A stretch of DNA of 13,372 nucleotides from the NCBI GenBank assembly GCA_021648045.1, contig JAKITM010000061.1, forward strand, positions 1 through 13,372, read 5' to 3'. This document shows, in pieces, positions 7,340-13,372 of the stretch. The stretch is from Lysobacterales bacterium (GTDB lineage Bacteria; Pseudomonadota; Gammaproteobacteria; Xanthomonadales; SZUA-36). Position numbers and translations under genes: made by a program. The notes under the pieces were generated by a model, which worked only from the letters and a program-made list of their open reading frames with translations, had not been told where the DNA came from and did no database searches. Each line of letters begins with the position of its first letter. Positions within the stretch are counted from its first letter, which is position 1.

Positions 7340-8175
7340 TTTTCACCTTCTTGCGCCGTTTGTCGGCTTTGTTTTTTGGCAACGGTTTTTTGCATTAGCT
7401 TAAAATAAGTTTCCGGCAACCAGCGTTTCAATAACCAGTAGCGCCGGGTATCTTTATGGGTTAACAGCAAGAATTTATTCGCCTCAACAGCCGCTTCAAT
7501 CTGACGGGCAATATCCGCTACAGTGACCCCAGAGTTTTCCATCCAGCGGGTGACCCGCGCCTTATCTGCTGCATCCGGTGAACGAAAAGTGCTGAGCAAA
7601 TCCGTTTTAACAAAGGCCGGGCAAACCACAGTGACACCTACCCCGAAAGCATGCAATTCTGCACGCAAGGCTTCACTGAGGGCAATGACAGCGGCCTTGG
7701 CGACACCATAGGAAACAATATCCGGGCCCCCAGCAATTCCTGCAAATGAAGAAACATTAACGATATGGCCATACTTTTGATGCTTGAATAAGGAAATGAA
7801 CTGCTTGCAACCACGGACCACCCCCATTAGATCAATGTTGATCACCCAGTCCCAGTCTTCAAGCGGGGTTTCTTCCAAGTTACCACCGGTGGCCACACCG
7901 GCATTATTCACTAATATTTCCAGCCCGCCCCACTCTTCAGAGATTCTATCTGAAAACCCAGACCATTCTTTGTTTGAGGTAACATCTAGGCGGAAAGTAA
8001 AACCTTTAAATTCGGGAAACTCCCGAGCCAGTTCTTTGAGCGTGTGTTCTGCTCGCACAAGGTCAATATCACTGATTGCCACTCGCCAGCCGTTGGCAGC
8101 ATAGTGCCGAGCGATCGCGGCACCAAAACCACTACCCGCACCCGTTATGGCGATCGTTTTTTTATAGTCTGTCAT
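7336..8175 (-). CDS. Short-chain dehydrogenase/reductase (SDR)
   Basis: This 279-residue enzyme is a classical SDR that uses NAD(P)H to oxidise or reduce an alcohol or ketone. The cofactor motif TGAGSGFG is at 11-18 and NNAG at 90-93. The catalytic tetrad is complete: Asn113, Ser143, Tyr156 and Lys160 (YGVAK). Asp36 in ISDID after the second beta strand suggests a preference for NAD(H), although this is only a rule of thumb. The C-terminal tail is long and basic (KRWLPETYFKLMQKTVAKKQSRQ), which could associate with membrane or substrate lipids. A GGA purine stretch lies upstream of the ATG at 8175. It follows the regulator by 36 nt and overlaps the next gene by 4 nt, so it is the middle gene of an operon. 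The exact substrate cannot be named. Confidence 0.93.
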   Translation of the reverse strand: MTDYKKTIAITGAGSGFGAAIARHYAANGWRVAISDIDLVRAEHTLKELAREFPEFKGFTFRLDVTSNKEWSGFSDRISEEWGGLEILVNNAGVATGGNLEETPLEDWDWVINIDLMGVVRGCKQFISLFKHQKYGHIVNVSSFAGIAGGPDIVSYGVAKAAVIALSEALRAELHAFGVGVTVVCPAFVKTDLLSTFRSPDAADKARVTRWMENSGVTVADIARQIEAAVEANKFLLLTHKDTRRYWLLKRWLPETYFKLMQKTVAKKQSRQTAQEGEK

Positions 8176-8211
8176 TGATTTTTTTCCGTTTCATACAATA
8201 ATAATGACGGC

Positions 8212-8799
8212 TTAAAAAAGCATGTCTTGTTGTGGAAGGTCATCATTTTCCCCAGCCTTTGGTTTTTTTGACTTCGCTGGTGTTTCAGCGGCCGGTGGTG
8301 ATGGAACAAGCTTAGGTTGCTGCGCTGTGTCTTTTTTTGCGGGAATCTCCAGAACTGGTTCGGCTTTTGGTTCGGTTTCGTCGGTGCTTACAGGTGGTAT
8401 TTCTTTTGCTGTATTCCAAGCTGGCTCAGCTACTTGCTGGGGCGAGTCTTCACTTGGTTTCATTGAGCTCAGTTTTTTTGTAACCGTTTTAATCACTGGT
8501 GTTACCAGCGCTGAGTCTTCGCGCTCGTTAAGCTTAAACAACTGTAATAGCTGACGCAACGATACCGAACGAGTAGTTGGATGAGTTAGGTGCTTACGCC
8601 CCACTACTCGATAACGATTGCGGCGCCCGACTTTTTCGATCAATAGGTGACCTGATGCCGCGAGGTCTCGAATATTGTTTTGCACCGCGCGCTCGGTCAA
8701 GCCGATAGCCTCCGCAGCATCCCGAAGGCGGGCGCGAGGGTGGCGAGAGAAATAAATTAACACCAATCCGTGACTACTGAACAGTTCCCAGGAACTCAT
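8212..8799 (-). CDS. Winged helix-turn-helix regulator with long disordered tail
   Basis: The first 70 of 195 residues form a MarR/ArsR-like winged helix: HGLVLIYFSRHPRARLRDAAEAI leads into the recognition helix (LTERAVQNNIRDLAA, 34-48) and a wing (KVGRRNRYRV, 56-65). Small proteins with just this domain are common and poorly characterised. Here it is followed by a short helix (LRQLLQLFKL, 81-90) and about 100 residues rich in Pro, Glu, Lys, Ser and Ala with no visible domain, ending in DDLPQQDMLF. The final QDMLF fits a QxxLF sliding-clamp-binding pattern, and the acidic stretch plus terminal Phe also recalls the SSB tip; both are inference. GAGG upstream of the ATG is a good ribosome binding site. 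It probably regulates the SDR/saccharopine-like genes downstream, fadH upstream, or itself. DNA binding is well supported; target and ligand are unknown. Confidence 0.85.
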   Translation of the reverse strand: MSSWELFSSHGLVLIYFSRHPRARLRDAAEAIGLTERAVQNNIRDLAASGHLLIEKVGRRNRYRVVGRKHLTHPTTRSVSLRQLLQLFKLNEREDSALVTPVIKTVTKKLSSMKPSEDSPQQVAEPAWNTAKEIPPVSTDETEPKAEPVLEIPAKKDTAQQPKLVPSPPAAETPAKSKKPKAGENDDLPQQDMLF

Positions 8800-8830
8800 A
8801 GGGTGATCCTCTTGGCTATTAGATATTCAC

Positions 8831-8850
8831 ATTATAACGAAGTTTTCTTC
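8831..8850 (-). promoter_or_regulatory. possible promoter and dyad upstream of the regulator
   Basis: A perfect TATAAT lies on the minus strand at 8836-8831, 32 nt before the regulator ATG. Just upstream on that strand is the small dyad GAAG-AAAA-CTTC (8850-8839). No good -35 is seen. If real, the regulator/SDR/saccharopine-like genes would have their own promoter inside the 106-bp gap after fadH, and the dyad could be an autoregulatory operator. A/T-rich gaps produce such matches by chance. Confidence 0.3.
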
Positions 8851-8905
8851 ATATATCATCCTGTTTAATTCTCTCATGGTCAGTGCTAACCATCGGATGC
8901 TTCGA

Positions 8906-10939
8906 CTATATTCTAAGGCCCAACAATGTGCCTTCCCGAATCGCGCGTTTAGCATCAAGTTCACCAGCTTTTTCTGCTCCACCAATACGGAAAAATAATT
9001 TATCGGCTGCAATTAAGCCTTCTTCCAGCTCTCGCTGCGGTAGTTGACCTGCGCAAATAACCACATGCTCCACGGCTAATATTTCCTCTTTATCATCGCG
9101 GCGAATATGCAAGCCCTGGTCATCAATTTTCAAATACTCCACGCCGGCGAGCATTTCCACTTTGTGTTTTCTTAAACTAATCCGGTGTACCCAGCCGGTG
9201 GTTTTACCCAAGCCTTTGCCCAGCTTAGAATTCTTGCGCTGCAACAGCCAGAGTTTACGCTTAGGATCTGCAATTTCCGGTTTAATATTTTCCACCCCAC
9301 CGCGTGCGTTAAATTGCGGGTCTATGCCCCATTCCTTAAAAAAGGCCTCTTTTTCATTTCCTGCACCATTAATCGTATCGACAAGAAGCAATTCAGCGAC
9401 ATCGAAGCCGATGCCACCGGCGCCGATAATAGCCACGCTATCACCAACAGCCTCCGGGTTGTTGATGACATCAAGATAAGAAAGCACTTTTGAATGTTTA
9501 ATGCCTGTAATTGGTGGGGTTCTAGGAACTACACCGGTGGCGAGTACAATTTGATCAAACCCAGCCAGATCATCCACATTTACACGCAGACCCAACTGCT
9601 GCTGCACGCCGGCTGCCCGCATGGCGTTATCAAAATAGCGAATAGTTTCTAGAAACTCGTCTTTACCGGGGATTTTAGCCGCCAGGTTGAACTGCCCACC
9701 CAGACGGTCAGCCGCATCAAATAATGTCACCTTATGCCCGCGTTTTGCGCTCTCAAGTGCACATGCCATGCCCGCAGGACCGGCACCAACAACCGCAATA
9801 TTGTCTGCTACTTTGGTAGCTTCTGAGTTTATTTCGGTTTCTTCACAGGCGCGCGGGTTGACTAAACAACTCACCGATTTACCCACAAAAACATGATCTA
9901 GGCAGGCTTGATTACAGGCAATACAGGTATTAATCATTGCCGCCTTGCCAGCCCTGGCTTTTTGCACAAAGTGAGCATCAGCCAGCAGTGGTCGAGCCAT
10001 AGAAACCATATCGGCCTTACCACTAGCAAGAATATCTTCTGCTACGGCTGGTGTATTAATTCGGTTAACTGCAATCAACGGCAGTGTAGTTTCACCTTTG
10101 AGTTTAGCCGTCACATCAACAAATGCCGCTCGCGGCACCATTGTAGCGATAGTTGGAATTCGCGCTTCATGCCAGCCAACACCGGTATTAATAATGCTCG
10201 CGCCAGCTGCTTCTATGGCATGCGCCTGCTGTACGATTTCTTCCCAGTTACTACCATCCGGTACTAGGTCAAGCATTGATAAGCGGTAAATAATGATGAA
10301 ATCAGGGCCTAGTGCTGCTCTAGTTCGGCGTACGATTTCAACCGCAAAACGCATGCGTTTCTCCGCACTACCTCCCCATTCATCGTCGCGCTTATTCACT
10401 CGTGGGGCAATAAACTCATTGATGAGATAACCCTCAGAACCCATCACTTCAACACCATCATAGCCGGCATCGCGGGCTAAACTGGCGGCGCGCACATAGG
10501 CATTAATTTGTTTTTCCACACCTTTGGCACTCAGCCCTTTAGGTGTGAATTTTGAGATTGGCGAACGAATTGCAGAAGGCGCTACCTGTAGCGGGTGATA
10601 ACCATAGCGACCCGAGTGCAGAATTTGCATACAGATATGCCCGCCTTCAGCATGAACTGCGGATGTCACCAGCTTATGTCTGGGGACTTGCCAGGAACTC
10701 ATCAAAGTACCGCCAAAGGGTGTCAGCCAGCCGCGTATATTCGGTGCAAAACCGCCGGTAACAATCAAACCAACCTCACCTTCTGCGCGTTGCCGAAAGT
10801 ACTCCGCTAATTTAGGGAAGTCTTTCTTGCGGTCTTCTAGGCCTGTATGTATTGAGCCCATCAGCACCCGGTTTCGCAGGCGGGTGAAACCAAGGTCCAG
10901 GGGTTCAAGTAAATGCGGGTATTCTAAATTCTGATCCAT
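8906..10939 (-). CDS. fadH: 2,4-dienoyl-CoA reductase (FadH type)
   Basis: FadH reduces 2,4-dienoyl-CoA with NADPH during beta-oxidation of unsaturated fatty acids. Domain order is as in the E. coli enzyme (672 aa): an old-yellow-enzyme TIM barrel binding FMN (about 1-335), a [4Fe-4S] cluster site (CIACNQAC, Cys339/342/346, then Cys358 11 residues on), and FAD and NADPH Rossmann domains (GAGPAG 385-390; GAGGIGFD). The catalytic Tyr171 (SEGYLINEF) and His257 (GWHEAR) match Tyr166 and His252 of E. coli, and GLGKTTGW is conserved. I chose the ATG at 10939 (677 residues), because GGA lies 7 nt upstream and homology starts right after it. An ATG at 10951 and a TTG at 10966 would add 4 or 9 residues without homology. 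It is divergent from the beta-protein gene and may be first in an operon with the regulator, SDR and saccharopine-like genes. Confidence 0.95.
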   Translation of the reverse strand: MDQNLEYPHLLEPLDLGFTRLRNRVLMGSIHTGLEDRKKDFPKLAEYFRQRAEGEVGLIVTGGFAPNIRGWLTPFGGTLMSSWQVPRHKLVTSAVHAEGGHICMQILHSGRYGYHPLQVAPSAIRSPISKFTPKGLSAKGVEKQINAYVRAASLARDAGYDGVEVMGSEGYLINEFIAPRVNKRDDEWGGSAEKRMRFAVEIVRRTRAALGPDFIIIYRLSMLDLVPDGSNWEEIVQQAHAIEAAGASIINTGVGWHEARIPTIATMVPRAAFVDVTAKLKGETTLPLIAVNRINTPAVAEDILASGKADMVSMARPLLADAHFVQKARAGKAAMINTCIACNQACLDHVFVGKSVSCLVNPRACEETEINSEATKVADNIAVVGAGPAGMACALESAKRGHKVTLFDAADRLGGQFNLAAKIPGKDEFLETIRYFDNAMRAAGVQQQLGLRVNVDDLAGFDQIVLATGVVPRTPPITGIKHSKVLSYLDVINNPEAVGDSVAIIGAGGIGFDVAELLLVDTINGAGNEKEAFFKEWGIDPQFNARGGVENIKPEIADPKRKLWLLQRKNSKLGKGLGKTTGWVHRISLRKHKVEMLAGVEYLKIDDQGLHIRRDDKEEILAVEHVVICAGQLPQRELEEGLIAADKLFFRIGGAEKAGELDAKRAIREGTLLGLRI

Positions 10940-10989
10940 TGATTTTTCCATCTTACACACAGCCAAGGGTTGAACATCTATAATGCTAT

Positions 10990-11017
10990 ATTCTAAAGCT
11001 TAATAATACACCAACAA
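10990..11017 (-). promoter_or_regulatory. possible fadH promoter in a divergent gap
   Basis: On the minus strand TTGTTG (11017-11012) and TAGAAT (10995-10990) are 16 nt apart, a plausible -35/-10 pair that would place the start about 40-45 nt before the fadH ATG. The same 89-bp gap must also serve the plus-strand gene at 11029. For that direction only weak A/T-rich candidates (TATAAT 10979, TATATT 10987) without a good -35 are visible. Confidence 0.35.
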
Positions 11018-11028
11018 GGATATTTTCA

Positions 11029-11406
11029 ATGAGTAATAACAGCAGCGGTTTATTCAGAGTTATTGTCAGTTTTACCGGGCCAGATGGTTCATCTTTGGCC
11101 ACAGGCCGATGGACTGTAAAAGTTAAAGATCAAGACCCACTACTGGATGCGACGCTAGCGGAAGGTTTGTTGGAAAAAGATGGCAGCGTCGGAATGCTAA
11201 TTTCTGTCAGCGATATTTCCTCGCTAGATTCTCCAGGCGAACGCACACCTGATCTTTATTTTGTTCTTTATCGTGACGGTAAAAAAGTCTTAACCACTGA
11301 AGTATTGAAAAATGTTGAGTTCGAAAAGCTTGATCCGGTAACCGGACGCGCCACCGGCTCAACCACGCAATCTTTTGGGCCGTTTGTAGTCGCTGATAAT
11401 GCCTAA
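11029..11406 (+). CDS. Hypothetical beta-sandwich protein of 125 residues
   Basis: I do not recognise a named family with certainty. The protein has no signal peptide or membrane helix. Its pattern of short beta strands and turns (GLFRVIVSFTGPDG, GRWTVKVKDQDPLLDATL, then DGSVGMLISV, and PDLYFVLYRDGKKV) resembles transthyretin-like or carboxypeptidase-regulatory-like Ig/prealbumin folds, in which KVxDxDPLxDxxL-xEG-xxxDG is a typical opening. AAGGA at 11016-11020 lies 8 nt before the ATG and supports the start. Its last 8 nt overlap the start of the exported DUF885 gene, so the two are translationally coupled and probably work together, for example as a partner or substrate-binding accessory. 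However, this protein appears cytosolic while DUF885 is exported, so the link is uncertain. Confidence 0.75.
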   Translation: MSNNSSGLFRVIVSFTGPDGSSLATGRWTVKVKDQDPLLDATLAEGLLEKDGSVGMLISVSDISSLDSPGERTPDLYFVLYRDGKKVLTTEVLKNVEFEKLDPVTGRATGSTTQSFGPFVVADNA

Positions 11407-13159
11407 AATTATTTTCGCCCTGTTATTCCTGGCAGCCCCGCTTGCGCAAGCAACAACAGACAGCGCAAGCGAAGCTGACCGGCAGTTTGTACAACTGCAT
11501 ACCCAGGAATGGGCGTTCCGCATCAAAGAGTTCCCACACTTAGCAGCAAACGCCGGGGTAAATAATTATGCCGACCAGTTGATGCATGTAAGCGGCGAAC
11601 ACCAGTTGCGCCGTTACCACTATTGGCAAAACACCCTGAAACAGTTGAAAAACATTAACTGCAAACAGCTGACTCGTGAGAACTGCATTAATTATCGGAT
11701 TTTCCGCCGGCAACTAATTAATTTCAGTAATAACTATGAAACCCGCGCCTACCTGTTCCCTTTCAATAGCGACTGGGCTTGGTACATAGGCTGGGCAAGA
11801 CTGGCGGATGGGCGCTTTAATAAAGCAGAAGATTATCGCAACTACCTAGCTAAACTTGAAAAACTACCTGCGGTGAATCGTGAATACCTCGACTTACTGG
11901 AAATTGCACTCAAAGAAGGCATGACCCAGCCACAAGCAGTGCTTAGCGGTCGTGATGAGGCGATTAGCAAGCAGATAGTGGATACGCCTGAAGACAGTGT
12001 GTTTTATAAGCCGTTCATGGCTGAGCGACCCGTGTTTTTTACTGACGAAGAATGGCAAGCACTGCAACAGCGAGCCAAAAAGCAGGTTGTAGATAGTGTA
12101 GTTCCGGTTTACACCGAACTGCTTAAATTTATGCAGGAAAAATACTACCCTGCGGCCAGACAGGAGCTTGCAGCAACCACCCTGCCCGGTGGTGAAGCCT
12201 TCTACCGCGCTAAAATTTACAAGTATGCAACGGTTGATATGAGCCCCAAAGAAATTCACCAACTGGGACTATCGGAAGTTAAGCGTATCCGTGCGGATAT
12301 GGATGCTGTCATCAAAGAAACCAGATTCGAGGGTAGCTTTGCTGAGTTTTTACAATTTTTACGCAGCGATGAACAATTCTATGCCAGCAGTGCCCGTGAA
12401 CTACTGGCTGAGGCATCTTATTGGGCGAAAAAAATCGATGGTAAGCTGCCAGAGTATTTTTCCCAGCTACCACGACAACCTTATGGAATTACCCCTGTAC
12501 CAGCAGCTATCGCTCCATTTTTCACCACTGGCCGTTATGTCGGTGGTGCTTATGCGGATGGCAAGGCAGGTTTTTACTGGGTGAATACTTATAATCTGAA
12601 ACAACGCCCTTTGTACACACTGCCTGCCTTAACCCTGCACGAAGCGGTTCCCGGCCATCATTTACAAGCCGCCCTTGCATCGGAACTGAAAGAACAACCG
12701 GCCTTTCGGCGTAGCGATTATATTTCTGCTTATGGTGAAGGCTGGGCGCTGTATACCGAAAAACTGGGGGTGGAAATGGGGATTTATGAAACCCCTTATC
12801 AGGAGTTTGGTCGTCTGACTTATGAAATGTGGCGGGCCTGCCGATTGGTTATCGATACCGGTATTCACGCTTTTGGCTGGACTCGTCAGCAGGCGATAGA
12901 TTACTTGGCGGGAAATACCGCATTGGCCCTGCATAATGTTAAAACCGAAGTGGATCGTTATATTTCATGGCCGGGCCAGGCCTTATCGTACAAACTTGGC
13001 GAGTACACCATTTGGCAGTTACGCCATAAAGCCGAAGCCAGTCTTACGGATCAGTTCAATCTGCGAGATTTTCACGATTTCATCCTTGGCTTAGGCTCGG
13101 TGCCATTGGATGTGCTTAAAGATGAGTTTGAGTTTTGGCTAAAACAACAACAAAATTAA
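11399..13159 (+). CDS. Exported DUF885 family protein, putative metallopeptidase
   Basis: The 586-residue protein begins with a clear Sec signal peptide (about 1-18, cleavage after AQA) and has no lipobox cysteine, so it should be periplasmic or secreted. It is a DUF885 family member by length and by the signature LTLHEAVPGHHLQ (His414, Glu415, His420, His421), followed by SAYGEGWALYTEKLG with Glu447, a candidate third metal ligand. This resembles zinc peptidases of the gluzincin type, with the HExxH spacing expanded to HExxPGHH. Peptidase activity and substrate are inferred, not proven. The C-terminal helical part (WPGQALSYKLGEYTIWQLR) is also typical. The ATG overlaps the upstream gene by 8 nt and lacks a strong ribosome binding site. 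A REP pair begins 15 nt after the stop codon. Confidence 0.9.
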   Translation: MPKIIFALLFLAAPLAQATTDSASEADRQFVQLHTQEWAFRIKEFPHLAANAGVNNYADQLMHVSGEHQLRRYHYWQNTLKQLKNINCKQLTRENCINYRIFRRQLINFSNNYETRAYLFPFNSDWAWYIGWARLADGRFNKAEDYRNYLAKLEKLPAVNREYLDLLEIALKEGMTQPQAVLSGRDEAISKQIVDTPEDSVFYKPFMAERPVFFTDEEWQALQQRAKKQVVDSVVPVYTELLKFMQEKYYPAARQELAATTLPGGEAFYRAKIYKYATVDMSPKEIHQLGLSEVKRIRADMDAVIKETRFEGSFAEFLQFLRSDEQFYASSARELLAEASYWAKKIDGKLPEYFSQLPRQPYGITPVPAAIAPFFTTGRYVGGAYADGKAGFYWVNTYNLKQRPLYTLPALTLHEAVPGHHLQAALASELKEQPAFRRSDYISAYGEGWALYTEKLGVEMGIYETPYQEFGRLTYEMWRACRLVIDTGIHAFGWTRQQAIDYLAGNTALALHNVKTEVDRYISWPGQALSYKLGEYTIWQLRHKAEASLTDQFNLRDFHDFILGLGSVPLDVLKDEFEFWLKQQQN

Positions 13160-13174
13160 GCAGCCCATATTACC

Positions 13175-13270
13175 GTAGGGTGGGCATTTATGCCCACGCG
13201 CAAAGCTTAAAGTTAGACCAAGCTTGCGTAAAACATTGAGCCTGGAACGCGTGGGCATAAATGCCCACCC
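13175..13270. repeat. REP/BIME-like inverted pair, intact
   Basis: The left copy begins with GTAG at 13175 and forms the hairpin GTGGGCAT-TT-ATGCCCAC (13180-13197). The inverted copy has the same hairpin at 13251-13268. Positions 13178-13200 and 13248-13270 are a perfect 23-bp inverted repeat with a 47-nt unique spacer, so the whole unit can form a long stem or two separate hairpins. The outer end of the right copy lacks a clean GTAG. The core is shared with the element at 199-284, with the same arrangement and near-equal spacer length (45 nt) but unrelated spacer sequence. This fits REP sequences mobilised by a Y1 transposase encoded elsewhere. It may stabilise or end the upstream mRNA. Confidence 0.85.
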
Positions 13271-13372
13271 TTCTATGAAGCACAAAGTCAAGCCTCTGGT
13301 TAAAATATCCCCTTCCCGATTTTCGGGCTATTAGGGCATCACTTGTTATCTAGTCTTTCTGTTCTGTCAGGT
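13271..13372. other. right-edge noncoding stretch
   Basis: I see no supported gene in these 102 bp. A 5-bp hairpin CCCGA-TTT-TCGGG (13315-13327) is present but has no adjacent T-run on either strand. On the minus strand two frames read in from the edge and stop after a few codons, so the 3' end of a minus-strand gene beyond the window is possible but cannot be shown. Confidence 0.4.

Noticed and set aside
8827..9012. 61-residue minus-strand frame across the fadH 3' end
   Set aside because: It overlaps fadH in another frame, has no ribosome binding site and resembles no known family.
13315..13327. CCCGA-TTT-TCGGG hairpin as terminator
   Set aside because: No T-run directly follows on either strand and the stem is short.

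Overview
The window looks like core chromosome of a gammaproteobacterium. GuaA, GuaB, TadA, XseA, YigZ and FadH all resemble their E. coli counterparts in length and motif order, and the guaB-guaA-tadA order is common in that class. The lipid-type genes (a FadH-like reductase, an SDR and a saccharopine-dehydrogenase-like protein) and the exported DUF885 protein would suit a marine heterotroph such as the Cellvibrionales/OMG group, but that placement is inference. I see no tRNA, rRNA, CRISPR, prophage, toxin-antitoxin or transposase gene.

Layout. Positions 1-59 (minus) hold the first 19 codons of an unidentified gene with a good ribosome binding site. A degraded REP pair lies at 199-284. Then comes a minus-strand operon for guanine nucleotide synthesis and tRNA editing: guaB (3825-2368), guaA (2349-763) and tadA (754-281). 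guaB has a structured leader with two hairpins and a perfect TATAAT box. Divergent from guaB is a plus-strand pair, xseA (4030-5379) and yigZ (5379-5987), joined by a TGATG overlap. A 281-bp convergent gap follows with no clear terminator.

Next is a minus-strand block: fadH (10939-8906), a winged-helix regulator with a long low-complexity tail (8799-8212), an SDR oxidoreductase (8175-7336) and a saccharopine-dehydrogenase/trans-enoyl-reductase-like protein (7339-6269, with a 4-nt overlap). The last three are almost certainly one transcript. fadH is 106 nt upstream and may join it or have its own promoter. Together they suggest redox handling of unsaturated or unusual acyl chains, but no substrate can be read from the sequence. 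Divergent from fadH is a plus-strand pair: a 125-residue predicted beta-sandwich protein (11029-11406) and an exported DUF885 putative metallopeptidase (11399-13159), overlapping by 8 nt. A clean REP pair at 13175-13270 begins 15 nt after its stop codon.

Most of the window is ordinary core metabolism. The points most worth a second look are: (1) the two REP/BIME-like elements placed directly after the last genes of two operons, one of which supplies the tadA stop codon; (2) the double-hairpin leader of guaB; (3) the C-terminus of the winged-helix regulator, which ends in a QxxLF peptide resembling a sliding-clamp-binding motif; and (4) the conserved-looking but unassigned beta-protein/DUF885 pair.
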